Of a stretch of 64,000 nucleotides of DNA, positions 12,621 to 24,491 are shown one piece after another. The notes under the pieces were generated by a model. The model did not search any database. It was given only the letters and a program-made list of their open reading frames with translations, and was not told where the DNA came from. Made by a program: the position numbers and the translations under genes. How positions within the stretch are numbered: position 1 is the stretch's first letter; each line of letters opens with the position of its first letter. Origin of the DNA: Ectobius pallidus (lineage: Eukaryota; Arthropoda; Insecta; Blattodea; Ectobiidae); the NCBI GenBank assembly GCA_964059195.1, contig CAXKWD010000003.1:193402174-193466173 (forward strand). Reading direction: 5' to 3'.

Positions 12621-13269
12621 CTGAAAGGACTGAAGTATTTTTACTACACAAAGATTGTATAATCATTGGAAGGCTAGAATTAAGGGTTGGAATCTAAATA
12701 TGGCCAGCCAATTCAGTTTGAAAATTCAGAAGCACATTGTTGTAAAAATACATGCAAGGGTTTATTTCCAATGTGGCGGATCTCCAGTATGTTTTTTTAA
12801 CGTAATACTTCCTTTGTTTTAGTCAAGTGATAAGTTTCCTTCAGTTATTCAACATTAAGGTGCAGAAATCATGTTCTGAAAATATTTCTGCCTGATGGCA
12901 TTAATAGCTTATGGTTTATTATCGCTACAATAAATGAAAAAAAGTGTTATGTAAAAAACTCAGATAAATCACATTGTGCATTTAACCATTCCTAGTGTGA
13001 TACACAACCGGGAAACAGTAACTGTTTTCACTGATGTCAAGACATTCTTATAGTGCAGAGAAAGGAGATTTTGTCATTATCCAACCCAGCGGTTATTATT
13101 TTATATTTATGTTTTTTTAAAAATAAAGATGTTACTGTTGATTCTTAGCAATCTCTCTTCATACATTCCCTTGTGGTAGCTTTTATTGAGCTACTTGCTT
13201 ATACTGTATTTTCCCTTGTATGAAATATTACACAGTATAGTTAATTGCATTGTTTTGTTTTGATTGCAG

Positions 13270-13347
13270 ACACAATGGTTTGTACTGGATGCTGCGCCAC
13301 ACTGGACCACATTGTAACATACCTGTTCAAGCAACTTACACAGAAAG
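13270..13347 (+). CDS. XPO7: Exportin-7 (XPO7/RanBP16), C-terminal region exon 1 of 4 in window
   Basis: XPO7 is an importin-beta-family nuclear export receptor that binds RanGTP and carries cargo through nuclear pores. The exon follows an acceptor ending TTGCAG and stops at a GTATCA donor. One base is carried in, completing an Asp codon, so it reads DTMVCTGC.. then [12 protein letters not shown], a signature I recognise from XPO7 orthologues. It ends with one base of a Gly codon that the next exon completes. It has no stop and no start; the 5' exons lie outside the window. I looked for the preceding exon (expected to end in a SEGLTALD-like sequence) in 1-13269 and did not find it. The product is a HEAT-repeat solenoid; this is part of the C-terminal repeats. 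Confidence 0.93.
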
Positions 13348-13399
13348 GTATCAGTCTCATCTCAAGTAATATATTTATTATTGTAAAGAACTTAAAAAT

Positions 13400-13930
13400 T
13401 TAAATGTGAGGGCTTTCATGGCCGTTCTTGTGATAGAATCAGTCTTCTGACTATCAATGATGGATCTAGGCTGTCTGGTAAATCAGCGCCCCCCCCTCCC
13501 CAATTAATTAATTAATTAATTACAACAGTAAATTTTTATTTGATACTAATCATAACTATGTAAATTAATACAAACAGAAGGTTTAATATGAAGTATAAAG
13601 CATGATATAAACAATTTATTGTGGTTCCGTTAAATTCTTTTATTAATGAACAGGTAGTGTACATCAGAATTTGAATGTGAAACGTCATCAAACACGATTA
13701 AAGTATTAATAATATGACAAAATTCTTTTATTCAGTTTGTTTACCTCCCCAAATCCACAACAATAAAAATAATGCTTTTGGTCATTTTGCGCCCCCTTAC
13801 ATGTGTGCCGGGGTAGTTTGCCACCCCCCTATCCGTCACTGCTGGCTATTAGACCATGGTCTACGTGTTTTAAAACTTCACATTTCGGCTGCTACTGTGG
13901 AAGGCATCTTTAGAGCATTGACAGGAGCAA
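13400..13930 (-). repeat. Possible degraded Penelope-like terminal repeat pair
   Basis: At 13880-13925, minus strand, CTAAAGA is followed by a hairpin-like stretch ending GCC and GAAA, resembling a hammerhead core with one substitution and a poorly paired stem II. CTTTCATGGCCG at 13411-13422 is a candidate for the opposite arm. It lies in the first XPO7 intron visible here (13348-14740). (AATT)n occurs at 13501-13520. This is weak evidence. Confidence 0.25.
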
Positions 13931-14740
13931 AGTGTTCTTGTTGAATTATGGCTGCAGGTGTGCTCTCTTCTTGTAGAGCACCAATATTTATAACCTGGCC
14001 ATAGCGAGTGGAAGGAGAATTGTCATTTCTTCACTCGTTTCCAATGTACTGCGGGAAGTGTTGAAAACTGCAGCGTGGTGATTGCATTGTCATGCTATGA
14101 TTGTGTTCAGCAAACCCTCAGAAAGGTAGAAACCTCAGTGCATGATCGTATGTACATGATTTACTTTTCTCTGGTCATTTCATAAAGAAAGGAGTAAGGA
14201 TAGTAAGGGAGCATGTCAAACTTAGGAGTAAAATAGTGTTGTACTTCATATTTTCACATTGTGTGTCTCTTGTTTAGTTCTTGTGAAAAACGAACTTTAA
14301 GCAAAACTCAATAAAAAATTTAATCCTGCCTACTTTCAACTGTGCAGTAATTTAATAAACATACTTTTTAATTGACCTCCCAATATAATCAATTGCAAAA
14401 TAAATATTGAATACTTTATAATATTTTTTTTAAAGTTGTGAATCACAAATGGTTTATTTCCTATTAAAACTATCTTTCATTTTATAGGTATAGTAGCCTA
14501 CAGAATTTTCTTTACTTGTATAAAGAAGTAAATAGTAGTTCTGAACAATTTAGTTAAATTTTGAAATTATAATATTTTGTCCTGTATTAAAGCTGTTCAT
14601 GAGTTAAGTTTTGAAAGAAGGCAGGAGATATTTGAAGTATTGCGTATATGGTCTTAATTATCAAAATTAAATATGGTTTTAACATTTTTATCAGGTTGAC
14701 ACCTTGTTAGGTGAAATAGTACAAATAATGCTGATTGCAG

Positions 14741-14922
14741 GAAAGAAGAATCGAAGAGGAGTTCCGTCACCGAGTGATATGTTCCTACAAGTGCTGGAGC
14801 TTCATCCGGAGATCCTGCAGCAGATTCTCAGTACGGTATTAAATGTGATCATGTTCGAGGATTGTCGTAACCAATGGTCCATGTCGAGGCCGCTCCTGGG
14901 TCTCATACTCCTCAATGAAGAG
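14741..14922 (+). CDS. XPO7: Exportin-7 (XPO7), C-terminal exon 2 of 4 in window
   Basis: The acceptor ends GATTGCAG and the donor is GAG|GTAATC. The first two bases complete the Gly codon split with the previous exon, then 60 codons follow and the exon ends in phase 0. The reading contains [18 protein letters not shown] and [18 protein letters not shown], near-identical to the conserved XPO7 C-terminal region. The frame stays open through the upstream intron for ~37 bases, so the ATG at 14704 is only chance intronic reading. The intron before it (13348-14740) is 1.4 kb and the one after is 4.5 kb. Confidence 0.96.
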
Positions 14923-15034
14923 GTAATCCTTACTCATTTTCATTTTTGGCTTCAGAAACACCAAATCTAAGTTCAGGAAATGATACAGTGAGTTTTTGAA
15001 AAATCATGCTTTTTCTTTTTTCAAATCACTGTTC

Positions 15035-15742
15035 TATGAGGGTGGGTCAAAAAGTAACGCACAATAGTTTATTTATTTATTTATTTTTAACAAAAGTTTA
15101 TTAGGTTCATGTACAAACAAAGCGCACATGAAGCGACATCTTTTGTCTCTTTTTCTATATAGTCGCCAAGTTTGTCAACACCATTTCTCGCATCGTGATA
15201 CCAGTTTCAAAATACCCTGTTCATAGAAGTCCGTTCAGTTGGAGTACAGCCATCTGCGAACTTCTGCATCTGATGCAAAGTGTTTACCGGCCAGGAATTT
15301 CTTCATGGGACCAAACAATTGAAAGTCCGACGGTGTCAGGTCGTCTGGACTGTATCGAGGATGCTGGAGCACCTTCCAACGAAATTTGTTGATTTTCTCA
15401 TGTACAGCTTCAGCAACGTGGGGGTGAGCTTTGTTGCGAAGAAGTTTGACACATACAGTCGACCCCATACACGCCACGCATGTCGCTGTGAATTTCACTT
15501 GGGTTATGCCCTTTAGCCCATAAAAATCGCACTACACCTCGCTGCTCTTCACAAGTGGATGATAGTAACATGCATGCCATCTTTGTTGCATAGTTCATGC
15601 TTCTCTCGCTAGAGATACACATGAGAACAAAATAGTGTCCGTAGCAGAAGCTTCAAACTCTATCTTGATGAAAGTTCAATATCCCAGCCTCAATAATATG
15701 CAGAAAAAATTATTGTGCATTACTTTTGGATCCACCCTCGTA
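15035..15742 (-). mobile_element. mariner element, internally deleted, with transposase C-terminal coding
   Basis: TIRs: left TATGAGGGTGGGTCAAAAAG, right (reverse complement) TACGAGGGTGGATCCAAAAG, with TA target ends. On the minus strand 15498-15235 reads NKFRWKVLQHPRYSPDD then LTPSDFQLFGPMKKFLAGKH, the third-Asp block of a mariner DDE domain; the N-terminal HTH part (MRGVYGDDCM) lies around 15480. A full mariner is about 1.3 kb, so roughly half is missing. A (TTTA)n run sits at 15068-15088. It lies in the 14923-19471 XPO7 intron, and the same family recurs at 55090-55543. Confidence 0.82.
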
Positions 15743-15954
15743 TTTACATTAAATTAAATCAGTTGTTATACAATGAAGAAATTATGTAGCTTATGTACAG
15801 CAGATGCATTGTTATCTAATCAAAGAATTTAGGATTTAAGAAGCATGTATTTTTCTCTCCAGTTTCTGCACATGTATGTGTGGTGATAATTTGCAAGGAG
15901 TATCAATAAAACTCTCTCAAGTGCCATAAAACAATAGGTATTTATGTATCTGGT

Positions 15955-16300
15955 ACCCTATGATCCCCAGGTGGGGCGAAGGGGCCTCCAATGGAGGTTT
16001 CATTACCTATACTAATTTTGATATGCTTATTTTCCGAGAGAGGGTAGAGGGACAGGTGGTAAGTCCATCGCCTCGCAGCCCCCCTCTGGAAACTAAGTAT
16101 TTCTTGGACGTGAAAGGGCCGAGAAATTTTGTCCAGAGGCTCTAATTTAGGCTTGAAATCTACGACACGGGACCCCCAGCTTAAAGTCCCTCCCGGAGGA
16201 CTCCGTGCCCAGGATTTTTACGTCCTGAAAAATCCATCGACCGCGGCCGGGTTTGATCCCGCGCCCTGCGGATCTAGAGGCGGAGCTATTTATGTAGCAA
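15955..16300 (-). mobile_element. Probable tRNA-related SINE family 4
   Basis: A GC-richer block within AT-rich intron sequence. On the minus strand it contains GCGGGATCAAACCCGGC, an RNA polymerase III B-box-like motif, followed by a non-coding body (GGGACTTTAAGCTGGGGG, GAGGGACTTTAAG..). Ends and target duplication could not be set. ORFs here are incidental. Confidence 0.45.
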
Positions 16301-16521
16301 GTAGCAAAACAAGGCTTTAGTTGACGATTCTAGTATTTTAGACGAGTCTGCTAAAACTTTTGCGTACATGGTATAAAAGTTTTTAATGAGCTCAGTTTTT
16401 CATAATTTTCAATGACTGAGTAAAGAAAGCAAAGACAATAGCAATTAGTCATGTTGTGGTCCTGATTTCCACCGTGATGCCAAAATGAATTGTATAACGG
16501 TGGATACCTATAAAACACTAT

Positions 16522-16568
16522 AAAACACAACGTTTCGGCCCTGTTCCTGTGGGCCTTCCTCAGGTGAC
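16522..16568 (-). ncRNA. Hammerhead ribozyme motif, PLE pLTR (intact core)
   Basis: Minus strand: CAC, core CTGAGGA (16557-16563), stem II GGCCC..GGGCC, core GAAA (16533-16536), then ACGT and cleavage triplet GTT followed by GTG, which pairs with CAC as stem I. This fits the consensus CUGANGA/GAAA/UH. Stem III is only the self-complementary ACGU, as in the minimal PLE hammerheads that act as dimers. Folding was done by eye. Confidence 0.68.
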
Positions 16569-16635
16569 TAAAGGTAAAGCATCTGTTGGGAGGACTACAT
16601 ACTCATAAGACAGTGCCACCACGATCATCACTGGG

Positions 16636-17137
16636 TTAAAGTTTAAATGTATGATCCACATCCATGGATTGCGCACGGATCCCATCAAAGACAAAGGGGG
16701 ATACACGTACATGGTTATCAATCCACTCCTCCAGAATCTCAAACATGGAGTCCTTCATACTATTCCTAGGCGGTGAGGGAAACTTCAAAACACATTTCTG
16801 TCTATTTAGCCTTTTTACCACATCCAACCATTCTTCCCCCAAATCGCCGTCAAACCTATTCATAACCAAGTCCTTGTGCTTCACATACTTTTTGCCTAGT
16901 TATGTCGCCCTCGATTTTCAAAATATTCAATTCACCCATACAGTGCTTATTTTCAAGCAAATGTTGGCTGAGACCAGTGGACGCCCTGCCACTCTTGACA
17001 TCCCTTGCATGCTCCTGTAATCTTATTCTAAACAATCGTCCAGTTGCCCCAATATAAAACTTATTACAATCCATGCATGAAATGGAGTACACACCAGGGA
17101 GATCCATTTTTTCTTTTTTCCCCTGAGGAAGGCCCAC
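16636..17137 (-). pseudogene. PLE GIY-YIG endonuclease coding fragment (frameshifted)
   Basis: From 17107 the minus strand reads PGVYSISCMDCNKFYIGATG, with GIY-YIG spacing and the Cys pair typical of PLE endonucleases, then STGLSQHLLENKHCMGELN. A frameshift near 16860-16885 moves the tail to another frame (NRFDGDLGEEWLDVVKR). The sequence parallels the C-terminus of the frame at 47755-49281, so it is the same family. The RT domain is absent. Confidence 0.85.
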
Positions 17138-17165
17138 AGGAACAGGGCCAAAACGTTGTGTTTTA
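17118..17165 (+). ncRNA. Hammerhead ribozyme motif, PLE pLTR (core-mutated partner)
   Basis: This is the inverted copy of 16522-16568. CTGAGGA is present at 17123-17129 and stem II GGCCC/GGGCC is kept, but GCCGAAAC reads GCCAAAAC, so the conserved G of the GAAA core is A. That change should inactivate self-cleavage. Confidence 0.6.
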
Positions 17166-17945
17166 TAGTGTTTTATAGGTATCCACCGTTATACAATTCA
17201 TTTTAATATCGATCATATATAAAGACAATAGCGCTTTGATCAATAATGCATGTTTATAAACTTGGATTGCTGTGGATTGTTTCTCATCCTTTAAAAAACA
17301 TTTAAAGATGTTGTTAAGATAATAGTGTTAATTAATTAAACTAAATATATTTACTTCAATTGAAATTACATGACTACATGTCATTTTTATCATATTTTCT
17401 ACAAAAAAACTTATGCCTTGTTAAAAGAAGCAACCGTACAAGAGACTGACCTGAACTCGTTTCTTTCAACTAGCATTCGTTGTCATGAGGACTAAGTTGT
17501 GGTGTAGTAATGCAAACTTCGTACGTTCACATCCATCTCTAGTCATAAAAAATATAAAAAGTTATTATTATCTAATTTATTTCTTAAATTCAAGATTTCT
17601 AAAAGACAAGGTATACTATGCTTCTTAATAGACAATGAACAATAAAGCCCCTTAACATTTAAAATTGAACTTACACTGGAAGACACTGTAGAAACATCTA
17701 GGCACCTTAGTTGAAACTACGCCTGCTAGAGATTACCATGACAACTTTAGCAGTCTAGGCTGGTAAAGTACTACTTTCAGCGTGTTAACAGTCAGAGAAG
17801 TAGCCGCTTTAGAGAGCTGGTTGGTATACCAGTTGCATCACCCCTACAATGTCGTGGGTTTAAAGGCTGTGTTCATCATCTGTTTAATCCCCGAGATATC
17901 GTTAATTTTGTTTTTCACCAACTACTGTAACTGGTTTTTTAAATA

Positions 17946-18845
17946 CAGGGTGTCTGGTTTATAGGTTTAATATTTTAAGAGAGTATTTACTTTAAAGTAA
18001 GCCATATTTAAAGTATTTACTTTAAAGTAAGCCATATTTAATTAAAACACTGATATTGTCTGATACAGTAAGTCATGCCATTTACCATACACGCCTTTTA
18101 AACAATTTCAATATGTGCACCCTCAGTGGCCCGGTAGATGTCCAACCTGTACTCCATCTCCACCCAGGTATTCAGCAACATTTGCGGTGCCAACGGCTTG
18201 ATAAATTTTTCATCGCATATGATCTAAGTTCTTCACAGAAGTGCTGTATACTTGATTCTTCACAAAACCCCACAGGAAAAAAATCCAGTGGTGTCATATC
18301 CAATCCATCGACCGGAGAACTCATTCAAAAATTCTTGCACCTGGATCTGAAAATGAGGTGGGGCCCTTGTTGGAAAATGGTTTTCTTTTGCACTGGCATC
18401 TCGAATTGACTTTTTCAAACTTCTTACAAGGGACATACGAATCCTTTCCACATTCTCCGCAGGCACATTCCCTTTGCTATGCTTCCCACAATCAGACAAA
18501 AGGCTACCTGTTTCTTGTAACTGTCTATCCCATTTCATATGCTCACATAGGAAGGAACATTGTCATGACCCCTAAGGTTAAATTCATGGCAAAAGTTTTG
18601 TTGGTCAAGCTTGGCAGATTTTGTTTCAGCCAGTCCGAGAACACAGAAAACCTTTTGTTGTGTTGTCCACATCTCCATCTTTGATATTCTAATCAAGTGA
18701 TCATCGTTGTCATTGTTGCAAGCTATTTTCATAAATGGCAGGATACCTGCTTAACATATATGAAAGAATTTTTGACCAGAAACTGATACAACAACAATTA
18801 TAAAAGTTTGTAATGTTAAACCTATAAGCCGGACACAGTGCTTAA
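17946..18845 (-). mobile_element. Tc1/mariner-superfamily (rover-like) element, truncated transposase
   Basis: TIRs: CAGGGTGTCTGGTTTATAGG on the left and, reverse-complemented, TGTCCGGCTTATAGG on the right. Minus strand 18538-18260 reads KWDRQLQETGSLL then NVERIRMSLVRSLKKSIRDA, the helix-turn-helix linker of a Tc1/mariner-like transposase, and FSGRWIGYD from near the catalytic region, so the middle has been deleted. A ~30-bp motif (AGTATTTACTTTAAAGTAAG) is tandemly duplicated at 17981-18041. Confidence 0.7.
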
Positions 18846-19471
18846 TCCAAGCAAATGCTTGTACTGATGGAAGGACAGCCAGTAAATAGGATAAACAAGA
18901 CATTCTCTTCATGTAAATTGGTTATAAAAATGAAGAGAATGTCGTTACCATATCATACCACATCCCCAAAGGATGCATGGGTTTGAGTATGAAGGCCTTT
19001 GAAATTTTGGAAAACGCCTAAGTTCTCTCTTGCTATAAACCCGAGGAGAACATTTCCATGTGTAAAGCCAGGAAAACCTCGAGTCATGCAATGTTGGATT
19101 TCTTCGGTGCTAAGCATATTACTAGTATTTCTGTAAAATGTTGAAAAACCGTATAGAAGTGGATTTTGGTATGTGTAATATCTTGACTGATTTCACTGGC
19201 TTGAGGCTTACGAGTCTTTGGAATCCTTTCTTTGTTAGTTGCTAGCATTACTGGCCTCCTTGAAAGCAGTTTGTGGGCAGTCTAAATTTATTTACGTAGA
19301 TGTGACAAGAACATGGTAAATTAAATACACAAACGAAAAATAACATTTAAAAATCTAAATGAGGTTTCTAAAACAGCCATGATTATTTTAGAAAGCAGTT
19401 TGTTTTTAATGGTGGCTGAGCATTGTATTAGCAGAGGCTACTAATTTTTGTGAAATTGTGGTTATTTTCAG

Positions 19472-19599
19472 TATTTCAATCAGTTACGTGAAAACATCAT
19501 AAGGAGTCAACCACCAGATAAGCAGGCGGCGATGGCAAACTGGTTTGAAAGCCTGATGGATGGGATCGAGAGGAACTTGCTCACAAAGAATCGTGACAG
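19472..19599 (+). CDS. XPO7: Exportin-7 (XPO7), C-terminal exon 3 of 4 in window
   Basis: The acceptor ends TTATTTTCAG. The exon starts in phase 0 with [18 protein letters not shown] and continues through [14 protein letters not shown]. It ends on two bases (AG) of an Arg codon. The following bases are GCAAGT, so the donor is a non-canonical GC site in an otherwise ideal context (CAG|GCAAGT). Translation across this junction into the next exon gives the conserved [15 protein letters not shown], which fixes the boundary. Confidence 0.96.
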
Positions 19600-22500
19600 G
19601 CAAGTGAATAGTACTGTATAAGAAGTGAAGAACTGAAAGATAAAGACAAAGAGTTTGTTATTAAACCATAGATTAAAAATAGAGGCGCCAGTAGACTGAA
19701 TTTGAATTTTCAATTGCATAAAAGCTATCGGTAATCTAAATCTAGATTTAATTGGCAATTTTTCTCCAGTTAAACTGTACGAACCTAGATTTACAAGATT
19801 TCATATTTCATTCTGTGTTAAATACTTTCATTGAGGTGACACCAATGACACCAGTTAGTGTTTGTTAAATTTGTTTTTGCACGACTTAAATAATTAGTGG
19901 TACTTACGAATGTTGTTGCCGTGGATCGTAAGTTGACATTCCCACACGCAATCTTGTTGCTATGTGCGGTAAGAGTTTCCGTGCGGTAAGAATTTACTTA
20001 CGGCACATCATAATACAAGCCTTTATGGGCAAGGCCCCACAGGACAAATATTCGGTTCCCATAACAACAAACACATGCGAATCACTTTCTGAAATAAACA
20101 TCTATCTTCAAGAATGTATATACATAATATTTTCAGGTAATACAACAATTAATATAATTAAATTGATATAAATAATCATCGTGCAAAAAATAGCATGCAA
20201 TACTCGTGCCGTAAGCGCATAACGAATCTCGGAAAATTGAAAAAACTCGGTGCGAGCGCCTTGTTTTTTCAAACTCTTTCCTCAATCCATAGTATTGCAA
20301 TATACTATATTCCTCAAGCGTGAAGTTATGAATATCAATTAGGTAGGAAGGGCGAGGAGAAGGTGAGAGAAAGGGAGGAAGAGGAGAGAATAAAGGAGAA
20401 ATAAATTATTTAAATTTTCCCAGTTTCACCATTTACACAATAGATGGTGTTGCTAGTGACATCTAGGAGGCGACACTTGAACTTATTCCTTGCCCTAAAC
20501 CCTTCCTTCCCAGTCGGGTCTGGTTAGAGAGTAAGTTGGAGGAGCCTATTGCGCGACCAAAAACTATTTTTCCCCTCAATTTCACCCAATCAATAAGCTA
20601 ATTCTACAAATTACCACACATATTTTACCAGATGGATTATGTCATTAGATGAAATATACACATAAAATAAAACTTATGCTAGAATCAAAAGTCACGCCAA
20701 ATCTTCCTGCATTCTGAGGATCGAATACCTTTGTGCCAAGGGATGGCTTAATATTACTTACTGAATTATTATGAATAGACAATTCCTCAGCAAGCTAAAG
20801 GAATATTATCTATTTTATGGAACCTGAAGGTTCATTGCCGCGCTTACCTAAGTCCGCCATTCAACCCTATTCTGTGCTAACTCCATCTAATCATCCCTAG
20901 CAAATCATACTTCCCTAAAATCCATTTTAAGATTGTCCTCCCACCTACGTCTAGGTCTTCCACGTGGTCTTTTCCCATCGGGTCTCCCAGTCAATACTTT
21001 TGAGAGATGTTTTTCCTCCCCCATGCTTAATATTAATGTACCTTAATTTTAAACATACAGTATTCTCATTATCTGTGGAATTGAGTGGCGAGGCAAGTGT
21101 AAATAAGCAAATTCTGAAAAATGGCAGAAAAAGCACAAAAATGTTTTTGAACAAGCTTATTCGTTTACATTTTCACAAAAAAATTGCCCTTGTTTGTTGT
21201 GTTCAAGCAATTTTTCTCCACCTGTGGTTGAGTTACTGTACCTGGTGATACAGAGTTTTTCTCATCATTACATTTTTAGAGAATATGTTAGTGTCTGGCT
21301 TTCTTGATAATCAGAGAAAAACAAGTTACACTCATACTGAATCTAAATGTGAAGGTGGTTCGGAAAGCAAGTTTCGTTGATATTTTTAAGGAATGCAACC
21401 TTATTTTTGGTGCTTTTACTAAACACAAGTGGAAAGAAAACCTTTGCATTATTTAAGAAATAATAATAAAACAAATCCCATAACTTAAATATTGATATAT
21501 AATCAAATATAACTTCCATTTACATTCAGACATTTGGCATTATTTAATTGTTTGATCGTCCAGAGTAAATATCCCAAAAACATTTTTTGTTGAAAATTTA
21601 CAAAAATGTTGAATCAAAACAACATTCATGCCATGGAATCACACCAGCTCCACAACCAAACCACAGAAATGGAGACCAATCAATATGCAAAATTTGAGGT
21701 TAGGTTTCGACATGACAACCCGTGTGGTTCCCTTGTAAGTTCTGAGTAATTTGATGAGATGTTATCACAAAATAACAGCTAATGGTGATTGTATACTTTA
21801 ACAAAAAAAAAAAAAAATTGAAACAAACCCACTCTCAGACCATTGGTAGCTTGTCCTTTGGAAGAAAGCCGTTGTGTAACCTGATACTATACATCTTGTG
21901 GATGCAATATTTGGTGATTATATCCCCTGAAAATTTGAGTTCATTGTTTCTTCAAAGGAAATATGCTATATGTTATTTGTAGGGTTCAGATGTTTGACAT
22001 GTCATATTTTTATCCTGACCTCCATTCTTGCCACAAACATAAATTAACATGAATTGCACATTTGTTATCCTAATCGGACCGTTTTTATTTCTCATATAAA
22101 GTATATTTTGGCCATTTCCATGGTCTTGGTCATATTTGTAATTTAATGTCATATTTCAGTTATAAATTCGATACTAAATTCGGCACTAAATTGTGAACTT
22201 ATTTTTTTTTCACCTCCCAAAAAAGAGTCACGAATATTTTGGTTTTGCTGTAGCTAAAATGTGAAGGGACAGTAACAAGTAAGAGTGCAATTACCTCTTC
22301 CTCCTTGTTGTTAACAGCTTCCAATAGACATGTTTTAAAAATATTTTCAGTTCACATTTGCAGTGTTATTTGAAAATTTTAACAGATTGGAAGTTCTTTA
22401 AAAGTAAAATGTAAATCACCTGTAAAATGGTTAAAAAGTGGTTGTCTGATTGAATTAATGTGATGTAATACTTTAATTTCATTAAATGTTTTAAATTGGA

Positions 22501-22673
22501 ACATTTATTTTTAGAAAATACATTATTTTGTGAGGTCATATTACAATTTTCAACTTGATTTTTGAGTAATTTTAAGGTCATATTTGAAGTCTTATTTTCC
22601 ACTTTTTTAGATTATAAACATCCGGGCCCTAGATATTTGTATATCTGTTGTATTAAAAAACTTTTTTTTCCAG
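19600..22673 (+). other. Last XPO7 intron, with a GC-AG splice pair
   Basis: The intron begins GCAAGT rather than GT and ends in a T-rich tract plus CAG. The reading frame demands this boundary. GC-AG introns are a known minority class, normally with a strong AG|GCAAGT context as seen here. The intron also holds a short LINE tail on the minus strand (20845-20990). Nothing else I can name is visible in 19600-20840 or 20990-22673, apart from a GTGCGGTAAG-like motif repeated around 19960-19990 and AT-rich sequence. Confidence 0.9.
20845..20990 (-). pseudogene. LINE 3' coding tail
   Basis: Minus strand translates as RPRGRPRRRWEDNLKMD followed by FREV, then RDD-MELAQNRVEWRT: the basic GRPRRRWEDN tail that follows the reverse transcriptase in many insect non-LTR retrotransposons. 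It has an in-frame stop and is only about 45 codons long. It lies in the last XPO7 intron. Confidence 0.72.
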
Positions 22674-22773
22674 GTTTACACAAAATTTGTCAATGTTCCG
22701 AAGAGACATAAACGACTCACTAAAAGGTCCGAACATGACAGCTGCGACTGTGAGTGATATGATGACTTCATAG
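22674..22773 (+). CDS. XPO7: Exportin-7 (XPO7), terminal coding exon with stop codon
   Basis: A strong polypyrimidine tract and CAG acceptor end at 22673. The first G completes the Arg codon begun in the previous exon; then FTQNLSMFRRDINDSLKG follows, and the protein ends ..VSDMMTS with TAG at 22771-22773. The ending matches the XPO7 family C-terminus (vertebrate proteins end ..NDMMS). The four exons plus the one carried-in base total 489 nt (163 codons including stop) with no frame conflict. Confidence 0.96.
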
Positions 22774-23424
22774 TGACTGTACAATGTTTCTAGCCAGCGA
22801 ACGAACGAACGACAGAAAGTTTTTCATAGTAGGGATGCCAGACGATAAGCCATACTCCCTCCTATTAAGGAAAGTTAAAATGAAATTTAAAAAAAATCCT
22901 TTACTCAGCATTTACAGGTATTTTTATAATCTGTTTTATTTTGTTCTTAAGTATGTTTGTGTAAGAAAGATTCGGTAATGTTATTTTTCTGTTAAAAAAG
23001 AGTTTTTCAAGCTTAAATTAAGTTGAGCAAATTTAGGTGGTACGGATGTTTATGGCATCTCTATTATTAAGAGGCATGAACGAGTGAGCAGTGAGCGAGG
23101 ATGCTTGTATGCTTGTCGTGACGTGCGTGAATGCCGTGATCATTGTGTGCAAGTGGGAAGAAAATTTTATGATAAAACACTAGAATTTGGTAAATATTAC
23201 TACTTGTATCTATGCAACAAAGAGAGTACATGAGAGAAGATGTCAAGTTTGTTATTATTTCTATAGCTTGTTCCCAAAATAAAGGACTTGCAATGATGTA
23301 GTGGTTGCTATTTGTTTCCACCAAATGTGATCTAGCAATAAGTACAATGTAGTGTTTAGTTGAAATGTTATTTCTTGGCATACAGGTTTTAGTATTCAAG
23401 CTGGAGTTGGTTATTCAAGTGATA
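22774..23424 (+). other. Probable XPO7 3' untranslated region and flank
   Basis: This follows the XPO7 stop codon with no conserved open frame. A canonical AATAAA occurs at 23278-23283, about 0.5 kb after the stop, and is a candidate poly(A) signal. AT-rich sequence makes chance AATAAA common, so the true 3' end is not established. Confidence 0.4.
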
Positions 23425-23900
23425 TACCATATTTACTCGAATGTAATGCATCCTCGAATTTAATGCACACCCTATTTTGAAACTTGATATCATAAAAAAA
23501 AGAGTTTGTTGGCGAATGTAATGCGCATCGATGGTAAGATAGGTATTTTATTGGGAATTTTGTCGAAGTATTAAGGGAATAATGAACCACCACTTAAACA
23601 TTTGAGATTACCATTAAATTTAACTGCCAGTTTTAGGCCTACAAGTATATTCACTGACACGTTATTCACTGACATGTTCATCACTGGAATCCTTGATTTT
23701 GTTTAAATTTTACACATGGGGTGCTTATACTGAGAGCTAAGAGCAGCATCATAAGATATTCTTCTCTTCTTGCCCTCCATTTCGTGACCACTAACTAGTA
23801 TTTTTATACGCTCTATGTAATGCTAGTAATAGGCCAACGATAAAATTAATGAAGTTGATTAGCTTAATTTTTCTCCAGTGGTATAAATATATAATAAGTT

Positions 23901-24482
23901 AGTTTATGTAAATTCCGCCTATATACCACTAATATTAAAAACAAAAAGCTGAAGTTTATATGAGAAGTAAAAGAGAAACTAAAATATGCTGTAAATTTAG
24001 CTTTTATTGTGTATTAAAATAGTTAATAAATTAAATTAATTCATTACTTCATAAGATATTAAAACGACATTGAGCTCAATGTATTGTCACAATAAAATAT
24101 TTACAATAATTAGTAATAAAAATTATAAAATTGACCTTGTCACTTATTATTTAAAATACAGTATAGATTAAATCATATGTAAATTTGAGCTGAAGCATTC
24201 ACATATTGTCAATTGTTAAAATATCGTGCAATGTTTATGTGTGTCATAAAAATTGTATAGATGAGATGCACTTAGCTCCTTCTTGTATTTAGTACAGCTG
24301 TTTACTATTCTGAAAGTCAATTATAATATTGTCAATATTAAAAGTAATTATTAATTTATGTAGTTCCTCTTCTTGGATCGACTTGCAGATCTTGAATAAT
24401 TTCTCTCTTACTTCTCATATAAACTTCAGCTTTTTGTTTTTAATATTAGTGGTATATAGGCGGAATTTACATAAACTAACTA
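23901..24482. repeat. Inverted repeat (~85-bp arms) inside the 23.4-24.9 kb element
   Basis: Left arm AGTTAGTTTATGTAAATTCC.. through CCGCCTATATACCACTAATA.. is mirrored on the right ending ..GGAATTTACATAAACTAACT, almost base for base for ~85 bp, with a ~410-bp AT-rich spacer. It may be a MITE inserted in the larger element, but no clear target duplication can be set. Confidence 0.72.
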
Positions 24483-24491
24483 ATTAAAATT

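Larger units (their letters stand above)
16484..17202 (-). mobile_element. Penelope-like element fragment between inverted hammerhead repeats
   Basis: Two ~80-bp inverted repeats (16484-16564 and 17121-17202) flank a minus-strand coding piece that has lost the reverse transcriptase. The fragment is the GIY-YIG endonuclease end of a PLE polyprotein. PLE terminal repeats (pLTRs) are known to occur in inverted pairs and to carry hammerhead ribozymes; both features are visible here. It sits in the XPO7 intron 14923-19471. Confidence 0.82.

Noticed and set aside
12254..12697. 147-aa + strand open frame rich in Phe/Leu
   Set aside because: It follows a polypyrimidine tract; hydrophobicity is a by-product of T-rich codons, and no signal, domain or conserved motif supports a membrane protein.
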